A DNA stretch of 64,000 nt from Astragalus membranaceus (GCA_039519185.1 JAZGSX010000010.1:372001-436000); one strand, 5' to 3'. Counted from the first letter of the stretch, positions 53,421 to 64,000 are shown. Numbers and translations: made by a program. Notes: generated from the sequence alone by a model not told the origin.

Positions 53421-55857
53421 TTATCAACTCCGAATGCAAAGTCCTAAGATAATTTCATCGAAGGAAAAGCATGTGCAATTTTCTGGTTCCTCAAAAGTCA
53501 GAAGATGTTCTAACTATGGAAGACATCACCAGGGTGATCGTCAGCACATATCAATCGGTGCTACTATTATAATGAAGAGGGTCACTATGGTAAAAAGTGC
53601 CCTGCAAGGAAGAGTTCCACGGAGTCACGAGCAGCTCGAAGGTTATGACAAGTCAACACTCTGGATGCTTAGACAGTTAAGAATGCTGACGGTATACTTA
53701 GAAGGATGGGAGTCGTATTCAATAACTCGATCAGTATATTATATGATTCCGGTGAAACCTATTGCTGTATATCCCGATCGCGTGTGAATTAGTTGGAATT
53801 AGCTTTATCATCGCTATCCGAGCCGATAACTATTTTAACTGCTGCTAAGGGTCGTGTCCAGACCTAATCCTTGTATAGAAATGTCTACTTGTCATAGGAG
53901 GCAGAAATTTAGTTGTAGAATTTATTGTTTGCCTATGAGAAGTGTAGACACCATTTTGGGTATGGATTGGATGACTGCAAATCATGTTGCAGTCGACTGT
54001 GTTAATCAACTATCAGCTTCGCTTCAGAATCAGTTAAATTGTCTAAGACAAATTCTGAAGCGGTTACCTAGTTCACCTTAGACGGTCAATCTTCATTCCA
54101 AGGTGCGGAAGCACATGTTAGTATGTTATCTGCATCCAATGAAACTAGTTTAGATTTGGCGAACATTCAGGTTGTGAATGACTTTCTGGATGTTTTCACG
54201 ATGAAGTTTCTTCTGAACCTCCAGAGCGAAAGGTAGAGTTTTCCGTAGAATTGGTTCCTGGCACGGGATCAATATCTATTGTTTCTTATAGAATGTTTCT
54301 TTAGAATTAAAGGAATTGGAGTCTCAACTTGAAGAGTCGATGTTGAAGAAATTCATTCGACCGAGTGCTTCTCTAAGGAGTGCTCTGGTGTGATTAGTCA
54401 AAAGGAAAGATGGTAGCATGAAATTGCGTATTGGCACCGACTACTCAACAAAGTGACAATCAATAACAAATATCCTTTGCCAAGGATACACGAATTGCTG
54501 GATCAACTTCGAGGTGCCGTGGTGTTTTCAAAAATTGATCTGATGTCAAGTTATCGTCAATTAAAAGTTAGAGCCTTAGATATTCCGAAGACAGCTTTCC
54601 GTACTAGGTATGGACATTATGTGTTTGTAGTAATGCCCTTCGGTTTGACTAATGCTCCAGCGATATTCATGGATTACTTGAACTGAGTTTTTCCTCAAGT
54701 ACCTAGATCAATTTGTAGTCGTTTTCATTGATGGTATCTCGATGTGCTCGAAGACCATTGAGAAGCTTGTCCAACATCTCCGCATTGTTCTGAAAGTACT
54801 CCGAGAAAATAAGTTGTACTTGAAACCTTCTAAGTGTGATTTTTGGGTGTCAGAGGTAAAGTCTTTGGGACATGTGATTTCCCAAGTCGGGTGTTTCTGT
54901 AGATCCCAGTAAGAAGGAAGAGGTGTTGAATGGGAGTGACCGACGTCAGCCGCAGAGATCAAAAGTTTCTGGGTCTAGCCGGTTACTATCAGAGATTTGT
55001 TAAAGGGTTCCCACAGTTAGTTTTCCACTTACTCGGTTAACTCGTAAGGTCATCCGTTTACGTGGGATGCCGATTGTGAAGAATGTTTTCATGAGTCGAA
55101 GATTTTGACTTCTACTCCAATCCGGATTCTTCTGGATCCGTCATTGGAATTTTAAATTTTCGATGACGCTTCAGGGAAGGGTTTAGGATGTATTCTAATG
55201 CAAAATCAACAAGTGGTAGCTTATGCGTCCAGACAATTAAGGTCTCATGAGAAGAGTTATCCGACTCATGATTATGAGTTGGCAGCTATTTTGTATGCAC
55301 TGAAGATTTGGAGACGTTACCTGTATGGGTCTCGTTTCGATGTCTTTAGTGATCACAATAATTTAAGGTATCTGTTCGATCAGAAAGAACTGAATAGCAG
55401 GCAGAGAAGTGTGGAGTTTCTGGAGGATTATAAATTAGTGTTGATGTAGCATTCAAGAGAGGCCAGTGTTGTAACTGATGCACTGAGTAGGAAGTCCATC
55501 CACATGGCCGAGTTTATTGATGCATGAGATGGAATTATTGGAGTCTTTTAGAGACTTAAATCTGAATTCAAGATCAAGGATGAACCGGTTAGTGTTGAGC
55601 CATATGCGGACCTCTAGTTCCCTAAGGGATTCTATACGCTTAGCACAGGAAGTTGATGTGAAGCTACAATAAAAAAAAAAGTATTTCCAGATTTCACCAT
55701 GGATAATGATGGAGTCAGTAGTTTCAACGGTAGAATCTGTGCGCCCGATGATGAGAACAATAAATGGCAAGTGTTAGAGGAAGCACACCGAAGTTTATAT
55801 TCTGTACACCCTGGATCCACCAAGATGTACAGAGATGTTAAGCAGATGTATTAATGG
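53421..55857 (+). pseudogene. Element D pol: broken protease, RT, RNase H and integrase finger
   Basis: Homology to B's pol in many frames. Protease region ILGMDWMTANHV near 53955; RT PLPRIHELLDQLRGAVVFSK (54475-54535) and ALDIPKTAFRTRYGHYVFVV; RNase H QQVVAYASRQLRSHEKSYPT (55205-55265) and FSDHNNLRYLFDQKELNSRQ; integrase finger start SVHPGSTKMYRDVK-like near 55805-55850. The catalytic RT motif is FIDG (54726-54737) instead of FIDD, stops and indels are frequent, and a one-base deletion near 54197 is shared with C. Homology ends abruptly at 55857. No functional product is possible. Confidence 0.9.
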
Positions 55858-56969
55858 CGAAGTATTAGTCTGTTAACCTCTCCTTTGTGAAAGTTAACAA
55901 TGAGATAGTATTATGAGATTCCGTTTGACAGGTCGAACGTGAATACGAATATGTAGGTGAGGTAACTGCTGACTGTTTTTCACGTTGCGAATAACCATCA
56001 AAGGATTAATTGATGGATCTGCTTGCAAGAGTCTGAAGTTTCCGAAGTGAAGCTCGGTGTGCGGTATGGTAGTTTTGAAAAAAATGTTTTTGTGAAAACC
56101 CGCATGCTAAAGTTAATTTTGGGAACGAATCAAGAGGCTAACGAAATCTGATTTAGGAAAATCCTAGGAGGAATACTTAGGCTGAGGGGAAGCTCTCAAT
56201 GCTATTGACTAATTCGGAAAGGAATCGGGTGCGCTGTTGGTAAAAACCTCGTGATGAAGTTGCAATAGAGGAAAAAGAGTTGAGTTCTGTTTGATAGTTG
56301 TTTTGAGAACAACTAATGTGATTTTCATTACTTTCGAAATTAATTGATGTTCCCACGGTTTATTTCTACGTTTGAGGTCTAAGCTTTTAGTAAAATCCTT
56401 ATTTCATCTTTCTGAAAATTGTTATCTCGAAATCTTGGGGGGCGAGTCAAGAAGTTTCACAAATGACTTTCGTCACATTTGTCAATGTGTACGAGAACTC
56501 TTATGGATTTTAGAAGGTTTGTTGCGAACGTGTTTACACCCTTCGAGGAGATCGTGTTTGTTTTTACCTCTACCGAGGAGTACGAGTTTGTGGATCTCAT
56601 TTTCAACATATATTTCTATCAAGCGTCTTATATTACACCCTTTGATTTAGATTAATCAAAGTTGGGGAGTAAACGTGGATAATTGGAATGAAGCTTCGGA
56701 AGTGTTTTCAAACGCGGTGCCGAGCCTATTTAGGCGAAAGAGGAGTTTCTCGTGTTGATTCGTAACAAGAGAGTCGGACTATAACCTTAGAAGCGTTCTA
56801 GGGTAGTAGCGGATCATACATGGAGATTGGCGTGCCAACTTGGGAAGATTTTGTACACTCATTTCGTTAATTCAAGAATGTTTTCTCGCAAAATGGACCT
56901 TTCTGAGAATGTCTGTTCTCGGTTAGTCAATCGTAAGACTTGACGAAATTTTGAGGACAAAATTCTTTC
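55858..56969 (+). other. Segment S in element D: 1.1 kb of unrecognised sequence in place of integrase core and chromodomain
   Basis: It has no similarity to pol of A, B, E, F or G. About 650 bp of it (55940-56600) matches the corresponding part of C in opposite orientation. A peptide with VFTPFEEIVFVFTSTEEY (near 56530-56585) is shared with C, but each copy has its own frame breaks upstream. It ends in TTTTGAGGACAAAATTC, the normal pre-PPT sequence of this family (also in B), so S was inserted inside the element or replaced pol by recombination. Confidence 0.7.
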
Positions 56970-56982
56970 AAGTTGGGGAGGA
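56970..56982 (+). other. Polypurine tract of element D
   Basis: AAGTTGGGGAGGA directly before the 3' LTR. Confidence 0.9.
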
Positions 56983-59378
56983 TGTAACATCCTCAAAATA
57001 ATTAGCCGAATTATTAGGATGTTAACCCAATTAAATTAATTTAGTACTTGACTGGTAAATTTATTGAGTGCTAAAATTATTTATTGGTTGTCATCGGATC
57101 GTTAACCGGATAATACGGGTCAAGGAAGTTTTGGAATCGAAATAAGAGAGTTAGATCAATATGGTAATTAGACCACGTTACCAATTATATATTAATAAAT
57201 ATATATATGTATGCGTGTATGTGTGTGAGTGAGAAAAGAAAGAATTAATTTAAGAAAGAAAGGAAAGAAAGAAAGAGGAGGCGAGAAACAGAGAGGAGAA
57301 GAGAAAAGGAGAAGAAGAGAGAAAGAAAGGGTGAGGAGGAAGAAGAGGAAAAAGGGGAAGGTTAGGCTCATCAAAACGACTTCCTTCCAACACGAAAAAT
57401 GCTCAGCGTTACTTCCTCTTCGATTTGGTACCAAGATCTTCATCATCAACTCACTCTCTCTCACTTTGCCATTTTCGAATTTGAGAGGAAAAATTGGAGT
57501 TTTGATGGTTGTAGCTCAAGGGAAAGCTTTGGATGGTGTTTGGGAACGAGCTCAAGGTGGATTGCGCAAATATTGAAGTGTGATTTGGGGTTTGTGAAGA
57601 ATCAAGAGGTTAGGGTGCAAATTGGGGTTTTTGTGAATAGTAGTTTTGGAGGTTAGGGATGATGAATAGTGTCCATGGAGGATTTCGAGGAATTCGGTAT
57701 TTCGGTCAATAAGAGGTTTCGTGATCGAGTGGAAAGCTTCGGAAGCGGATTTGAGCGTCGTTGGAACGGAAACTTTATGCGGGGAATGTTCGTGTGGTTA
57801 CTCGGTGAATTCGGCTCGATCGTGGTTCACGCTTCAAGGGTGAGTTTTACTCACGTTTAGGCTTTTGAATTAATAAACTTAATATGCGAAATGTGTTTCG
57901 GTTTTGGTTCGTTATCGAAAACGTATTTTGTACGAAAATCGTGTTTTATGTCCCATTGGTTTTTGGATTGATTGATTGATGATTGTTATTGTTTGTATAT
58001 GTTTTGGACTGTTTTTATGTGGGGACTGGACTGGAACAGGTATCGGAATTGGTCGGAACGACAAAAAAATTAGAAAACGGGATAAAATACAATGCTGTCA
58101 AAAGCGCACGACCCGTGCGTCTCAGGCGCACGGACCGTGCGGGTCTTTCTGTTTTCAAAAATGCATTACAGGGCGCACAACCCGTGCGTATGGGAGTACG
58201 AACCGTGCGCTGTGTTCTGTCCAAATTTTCCAAACTTGCCCGAAACGATCCCGATCGATTCCAATCCTCTCCTAATCCTTTCCTAACCCTTCTATGATGA
58301 TATTAGACTTATAATGCCATGATTTTGGGTATGTTTCAAAAGGGTTTATAAAATACTTTTGAAGTTGAAATTGTTTCGAAAAGCCGAACAATAGTACACG
58401 TGTGCGGATATATTTTTATTAATAATAAAGCGGACTATGAGTCCTACGTGGTATGGTATAACTGACGCGTGATGGTTATTATTTATTCGTCTAAACCGGC
58501 CTAGGATTCACGATATATATATTATATCGACTATAGGAAACGGCCCAATGCGGGTAATGTGTTTAGTTATCGGTCAAATGTAAATGAACTAAATGTTCAT
58601 GTGTCTATAGATATATTTATTATATCGAGTTGGGTGACGACCCATGTTGACATACTAGGAGGGGCAGTCATGATCCCCTACCCTAGGCTCTGTGCCATTA
58701 GGAAACACTATTGGTTATGGGGTTCACCGGGATTAGCAGTGCGTGCAGTCGGTGTTATGTTAAAAAGTTATGTGTTACGTTCACCGGGATTAGCAGTGCG
58801 TGCAGTCGGTGGTACGTAAAATGGTCTTTGTGGTACGGATCACCGGGATTAGCAGTGCGTGCAGTCGGTGTCCTACCAAGTTAGAATTCTATCACACGGT
58901 TCACCGGGATTAGCAGTGTGTGCAGTCGGTGTCGTGTTAAGTTTAACAAAATTTCATAATTGAACCGAGAGTGTTAGTAGGGGTCTCGGTAGAACTCACT
59001 GAGATTGTATCTCACTGTTTAAATGTTGTTGTTTTACAGATAACAGGGGAAGTGGAAATCCAAGAGGCACAAGTAGGTGGTACTCGGGTGGTTGCTGAAG
59101 ACTTAGCTTTATGCTTAAGTGTATATCTTTCATTGTTATCTGTGTATCAAGACATTTTGTCTTTAGCCTTATGTATTTATTTCCGCTTTCTTGTACGATA
59201 TTGAACACTGTATTTCACTGATGGTTTATGGTCTTATTTATGTTTAAGACTGTCCTATTGTTATTCAGTGAAAATTTTATAGTGGTGTTCAGTATTTAAA
59301 CAGGAAATATATCTCTGATGTTTTAGGAATGGTGCACTTGGGTATTTTTACTCGATAAAAAAATACCAGGGTGTTACA
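56983..59378 (+). repeat. Element D 3' LTR (2.40 kb)
   Basis: Colinear with the 5' LTR. The CGCACG palindromes are at 58105-58210 (one decayed to GCGCACAACC, one to GTACGAACC) and the four hairpins at 58725-58931, all with CACCG/CGGTG stems. It ends ACCAGGGTGTTACA at 59378. Confidence 0.95.
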
Positions 59379-59383
59379 GTTAT
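59379..59383. repeat. Right TSD of element D (GTTAT)
   Basis: Second copy of the duplicated target. Confidence 0.95.
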
Positions 59384-59969
59384 GATCAATTCGATTAGTT
59401 ATCCGTTTAACAATTGCCATTACCTCTGTTCTTATTTCTTTACAATAATATCTGTTGTTGTACTGAATTAGGGTTTATGTTCACCATTGGGAGATGGGTA
59501 TGTTGCCGGAAATTGGGGTACAAGGTCATGAGTGTGATGATCATAAGAGTATGAAATTGTCTCGTGAAGTCGTTAATTCGTTGTGTTTAATGCTTTGTCT
59601 CTTGGTGTTTCACTTAAGGAATTAGGGTTCCCATTAGAGAAAAGGGGTTTTGAAGCAAGGGATTGCCCTTAATCTTATAACTGAATTGAATCTGTTAATT
59701 GGGTAATTATATTGAAATTGATCTATGGTATATTGCATGATAGCGTAGAGGAGAGGATTCGATTCCTAATCGCTTTTACTCTCGGTATTTATTTACAAAT
59801 AGTCCGTTTTCGGTTACTATAACTTACAACTTATTCAATCGCTTTACACCTCAAAATTACCACACTTGCTTAGTGGATAATAACTCTCAATCCCTGTGGA
59901 TATGACTAGTGGTCCTTACTATTTTATTATAACTTGCAACGATTCGGTACACTTGCCGGAATCCTAACA
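59384..59969 (-). repeat. Older LTR-like sequence, target of element D
   Basis: Together with 50292-50543 this looks like an interrupted long LTR or retroelement end. On the minus strand it starts TGTTAGGATTCCGGCAAGTG (59969) and contains a CCACAGGGATTG motif (near 59895) of the sort seen in several plant LTR families. I found no internal domains or second LTR, so family and limits are uncertain. Confidence 0.4.
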
Positions 59970-61650
59970 GGGGCGTGCCAAGTCAAGTTGAATACTAAAC
60001 AGTGGGTCCACAACCAAGTCAGAACCGGACTTGATGGTGTGCGAAAAAGTGTGCAAGTATACACAGTCACAAACAAGTAGTATAAAAGATCGAACCCACA
60101 GGGATTGGATTAACTCTTGTATGTTTAAGAATATATAAATTAGTGCAGCTACACTACTCACAATTTTGGATATTAATGCTTAGGGAAAAGAGAATGAATA
60201 TATAAGAAAATATGAAGGAAATCAGTTGAGAATGATAGTTGAGATGTCTTCACAAAATAATTCACATTAGAGAGTTTTTGTGCTTTTGTATGGTGCAGAT
60301 GCATTGAGTGCAGCTACATGAGTATGTGCCTTTCAGCTACTTTCTTCAGAGTTTCGTTACAAGGTTCTTATGTCTAGGCTTGCTAAATAAGTTCACTTCT
60401 GCCTTTAAAGTACCCACTGTATCACCCTAAGGACTATGTTATCCTACGTCTAGGACTTAACATGGTTTTAACAAGGTTTTCTTTATTACACAAGTTAATA
60501 AGCCTTCATTAAAACATTCACCCTTATTAGTTCTTGATTTCTAGTTATAAACCATGTTTGTGAATATAACTCTACTTATTCTAAGCGATCAACCTTAAAA
60601 TAAGATGGATGTAGTGTAACACCAGAACCAAAATGCATACGACACTTAAACGCACAATAACTTACTCAAAAGCTCATTATAAAGTTAGAACATCTCAACC
60701 AAAGAGGTTTAGCTCATAATATGCATTGCAAGGCAAAAATAGATGAAATAAAACATGTTGATATAATGGAAAGTACAAGAGATTTCAATAGAGTAGAGAT
60801 TACACTGATTGATGTAGTCTTGCATAAGTTTGCCCAGCAGTGCAGATGCACTGATTTCCTGCACCTAACTAACTCGATGAAGAAGTGAAGGAAGAAGTCG
60901 TCAATTCCTTCCTTACCTTCTTGCAAACTAACTACTAACTTAAAACTATAAACAGAGAGTAAAATAAAATACAAGAAAGGAAATGAGAGTGGATGATAAT
61001 GGATTGTACTTTGATTGTTTTCAAGTGAGAAGAGGAAGCCTTTATATAGCCTTGGAGGTTTCCTTAATGTGAGGGTTTGCTTGGGGAAGAGGTTAACCTA
61101 AGGAGGTTTTACCATGGTTACTTTTCAAAACTTTCATGAATGAGATTAAGTCCAACACTCAACCTCAAAGAGAGGTCCAATCGTGGAAGGCCATGTGTCC
61201 TTTATGAATGACCCTTCATGATAGTCTTCTATTGTAGGCGCCTCCTTTTGCATGTCGGCATATGCATCCATGTGACTTGTGACTAAGCATGATGTCATAG
61301 AGGTGTTTATGCATTGGTATGAATTGAGGTTCTTTCAATGTGGGGTAATCTGTCTTTAGTGCAGGATGGTGCAGATGCACCTAGTGTAGTTGCCCTGTTG
61401 TAGATGCATTTTAGTGCAGATGCACTATTGTTTTCCTGGTGCAGGTGCATCAACTGCAGGTGCACTGAACAAACACATCAAACATACCAGTATATATACA
61501 AAATGCTTAAATCATTACATAACCCTCTTTGAAACTTAGAATGTTGTTATTTTATTTATACTACTATATGTTGCACATATTACACTTGATTTCAAGCAAT
61601 TAGTTATGCTTAGATGCATAAATAACTCTATATAAAATAGAGTTATCACA
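59970..61650 (-). repeat. Putative LTR of an unidentified retroelement H (minus orientation)
   Basis: Read on the minus strand, a purine-rich stretch (AAGTTTAGGGGTG) is followed by TGTGATAACTC at 61650-61640, which resembles a polypurine tract and LTR start. The sequence then runs without coding potential to about 60030, where CACACTTTTTCGCACACC may mark its end. The palindrome TAACTCTATTTTATATAGAGTTA lies at 61623-61645. The 3' boundary is a guess. GTGCA-NN-TGCAC palindromes are scattered through it. Confidence 0.4.
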
Positions 61651-63704
61651 CCCCTAAACTTAAACCATTACTTGTCCTCAAGTAATGACAAAATGAAATA
61701 ACTATTAAGATTTTAATAATCAAGAAGGACAGATCAGCTCATATCTTTTCAAAGAATGATGTTGCATTTTATGAACTTCCTTTTTTTAGAAATATTTTTC
61801 TTTTTTGCCTTTGGTTTTCCAAACATCCAAAGTTATTAAAACTCATTTGTGTGAGTGTGTGTCCCCCTAATAATGTATCAATTCCAAAACTAAGTAAAAA
61901 GTTTCTCTTAGCCGTTGGAAAATTTTAGATTACGTTTCGTCAAAGCAAAGGTGTTTCAAAATATAGACATAGACTAACAACATCTTAAAGACTTGGGGGA
62001 TTTAAGCACAACAAAGGACTTGGGTTGAGTATTTCATAACTGTTGAGTCATTGCACTAATCTTATTTTTGGTGGTTCTTTTCTTTGGTGCAGATGCACCT
62101 AGGTGCAGGTGCACTGGGTATTTTTATGGAGCGCAGAAGCACTGAACCTTTTGTAACGGTGCAGGTGGATTGAGTGCAGCTGCACTGGATACTACATTTC
62201 ATGACTTGTAGCATATATTGCCCTCCTCACTGACCTCCTTATGCATACTTTTTTCTTTGGTTTGCTTTTTTTTTTATGGATGTTGATGCTTTTCTTTTCT
62301 TTCAAACCAAATGCACTATTAGAACAGGTTCAGTTAATGACTTAGGCAAATATAGCTAGTTATAACATTTTGAACTCTTTTGTAGTGATTTTGGTAACCT
62401 ATTGTATTGACTACTCTATGTTTCTCATACTCAGCCTTAGTATTCATGGAAACTCCCCCAAACTTAATTATTTATGCTCTTCTATATTTTTAGTAAAAAT
62501 TTGATTTTGACCTTGTCTTTCTAAAAATTCCTCTTGCATCAGATAGTTTTTTCAAATAGCAAGGTTCCTTTCAAGACTCAGTTTTGATGTGTCAAAGTAA
62601 TAATAAAATTAGTCATTTGGGGCAAACAAGGCTTCTTCTTTTTTCTTTCATCATTTAAAATTCAGTTCAATGAATGCATCTGGCTAAGTTTGTGAAAAAG
62701 AATCTAAGCTAATAATGCTTCAGAACTTTGAAGTCCTACTTTGAACATAGAAACAATTTTGATGCACCTCAAACTAAAGCTTATGCAACGACTGTTTTTG
62801 TAAAACAGTTTTCTGAATTTTCAAAAGAAGCTTTGTTGATTGCATCAAAAAAAAAAATTGAAATTAACTACTCACATATAGTCAAACAACACATAACAAA
62901 AACAGACATACATAATTACTAAAACACACAAGCACATGCATAGAGTATTTAAAGTGCTTCTGCCCCAACTTAAAATTGAGCAGTGTCCTCACTGCTCTAA
63001 GTTGAGTTCAAAAAGACATTTTGTTCAAAATGGGGAGAGGGGTTAGTACATGTGGGATAGCAAAACATATAAGTATTTAAATAAAATAACAACATTTAAA
63101 GTTTTATTCTTTCTTGGCTCCACTCCCGAGCCTTGAACTTGCTCTGCTGGGCTCCTGCTTGACTTTCTGCTTCTTGGCTTTTGGCTCTTTTGCCTTTGGT
63201 GCAGCTGCCTTTGGTGCAGGTGCACCAGTTTCCTTTGGTCTTGCAGGAATTTGAGGTGCAAATGAACCTGATGCAGGTGATGGTGGCTTGTCAATTTTGT
63301 CATCTTTTGGCAGTGTAGATGCACCTGATGCATCTAAACTGTACTTCATTGGTTCCCTCGTTGCTTTTTCGATAGGTTTCTCTCCAACTGTAACCTCAGC
63401 CTCCTTTGTCTGCACTTTCTCAGTGGGTTGGTCTTGTATAGTTGCCTCATCCTCCAATGTGTCAGCACCAGTGGTTTCTTTTGTTATGTCCTTCTCAGCA
63501 GGTTGGTCTTTATCTTGATTCTTCTCAACACCTCCTAAACCTGGGTCCTTTTGCACAGCCTGCACAACCTTAGCACCTTGGTAGAAAAATTTCTGGGTAT
63601 TCCCCAGTTCTTCTCTCTTTTTTTAGCAGCAAGTTCTTCCAAGACCAGCTTCACTGTCACTGCAGGGAATTGCTTGGGTGCATCTGTACCTAGTGCAGAT
63701 GCAC
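60293..63704. repeat. Dispersed palindromes GTGCA-NN-TGCAC in element H
   Basis: Exact copies at 60840-60851, 61369-61380, 61414-61425, 62087-62098, 62103-62114, 62174-62185, 63214-63225 and 63693-63704, with loops GA, GG or GC. One-base variants lie at 60293, 61439, 61454 and 63199. Two exact copies lie in the reading frame at the right end, where they encode Gly-Ala-Ser/Pro-Ala. The spacers are unrelated. Confidence 0.8.
61651..63103 (-). other. Non-coding part of element H
   Basis: About 1.45 kb without a convincing gene on either strand. Minus-strand TTGAGGACAAGTAATGG (61666-61682) lies just upstream of the putative polypurine tract. A similar sequence, GAGCAGTGAGGACACTGC (minus strand, about 62997-62980), follows the coding region. 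Several GTGCA-NN-TGCAC copies fall here. Confidence 0.4.
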
Positions 63705-64000
63705 CACTTGTCATCTGTTCAGGATCTCTTTCCTGCTCCTCCTCAGAATTTGTTTTTGTCTCCTCTTCAAGGGTGGTTTCCTTAATAATTTGCAATTGCT
63801 CAAAAACAATGTTAGAAGGAACAGGGATTGGTTCAGTATGGGGTGTTGGATCTTGCTCTTGAGTATGGGGTGCAGGGATGGGTGATGGTAATTTTTCTGG
63901 TGTGTTTTGTTCATCGGGTTGTTCTTTTTGGGTGGTTATTGGTGATGGTGGTTGGGCGGGTGTTGGTGATTTCTTTTGTTGTGATGGGGGGTTGTGGGGT
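63104..64000 (-). pseudogene. Element H open frame: Pro/Lys/Glu-rich low-complexity C-terminus, one frameshift, 5' end off window
   Basis: The minus-strand frame is open from the right edge: a Pro/Gln-rich part (TPAQPPSPITTQKEQ), then an acidic part (EEETKTNSEEEQERDPEQMT), then VKLVLEELAAKKRE near 63630. A frame change at an A-rich run (63627-63633) leads into EELGNTQKFFYQGAKVVQAV and an acidic/Lys-rich tail (KAKEPKAKKQKVKQEPSRAS) ending at a stop at 63104-63106. No enzyme motif or zinc knuckle is visible. Such tails occur at the end of the first ORF of large plant retroelements of the Athila type. That assignment is a guess from composition and context. The frameshift suggests decay. Confidence 0.45.

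Larger units (their letters stand above)
50544..59378 (+). mobile_element. Element D: complete but non-autonomous Ty3/gypsy element
   Basis: 5' LTR (50544-52967), perfect PBS, truncated gag, multiply broken pol, about 1.1 kb of foreign segment S in place of the integrase core and chromodomain, polypurine tract, 3' LTR (56983-59378), all flanked by GTTAT. The LTRs differ by about 30 substitutions by eye (a little over 1 percent), but the pol has far more damage and shares it with C. D must have moved using proteins from another element. Confidence 0.9.

Noticed and set aside
55858..56969. Envelope-like gene in element D after pol
   Set aside because: There is no signal peptide, no transmembrane segment and no long frame. 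The segment replaces the end of pol rather than following it.
57399..57860. Short frames in D LTRs such as 57399-57656 and 57669-57860
   Set aside because: They lie in the leader of the LTR, are present in both LTRs, and include indels that do not preserve the frame in relatives.

Overview
The window is plant nuclear repeat DNA, probably from pericentromeric heterochromatin of a eudicot; the species cannot be told. The evidence is Ty3/gypsy retrotransposons with LTRs of 2.0-3.2 kb (TGTAAC...GTTACA ends), a primer-binding site matching plant initiator-Met tRNA (TGGTATCAGAGC), and pol proteins ending in a chromodomain-like tail, which is the Tekay/Del type of chromovirus. I found no single-copy host gene, tRNA gene or rRNA gene. 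Almost every base belongs to a stack of nested insertions that can be peeled apart using 5-bp target-site duplications (TSDs).

Layout. 1-4655 is element A (minus strand: RT-RNase H running off the left edge, a deleted gag/protease, PBS and a 3.15 kb 5' LTR). A sits in the LTR/PBS junction of element B (plus strand, 4656-11240; gag, frameshifted zinc knuckles, pol, 3' LTR). B sits in the gag gene of E1, the first unit of a tandem E array (plus strand, 11241-44333: E1 body, shared LTR, E2 body, 3' LTR). E2 is split by F (minus strand, 20767-40156, TSD CCGGG). F is split by G (plus strand, 23647-33307, TSD TGAAA), a complete and very young element of the same family with one uninterrupted 1453-codon gag-pol. 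The E array lies in element C (minus strand, 44334-50291), an old element with a ruined pol.

Right of C come 252 bp of older sequence and then element D (plus strand, 50544-59378, TSD GTTAT). D is complete in outline, but its pol is dead and its integrase core is replaced by about 1 kb of unrelated sequence. The last 4.6 kb (59384-64000) is another, unidentified long retroelement-like sequence on the minus strand. It carries a proline/lysine-rich, frameshifted reading frame and scattered GTGCA-NN-TGCAC palindromes.

How the parts work together. G is the only element that looks able to supply all functions now (Gag, protease, RT, RNase H, integrase, chromodomain). A, C and D look like passengers. 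C and D share the same lethal lesions, including loss of a catalytic RT aspartate, so that lineage was copied in trans after it died. Self-nesting fits chromodomain-guided insertion into heterochromatin.

The most unusual signal is in the LTRs. In all seven elements the LTR holds, in the same order, (1) a cassette of short GC-rich palindromes or tandem repeats and (2) an array of stem-loops nearer the PBS. The sequences differ between families (CGCACG-NNN-CGTGCG; TCGCG-N-CGCGA; GGCGC-NNN-GCGCC; 30-nt hairpins with compensatory stem changes; AGGC-UNCG-GCCU tetraloop hairpins). This looks like a structured leader conserved in architecture rather than in sequence.
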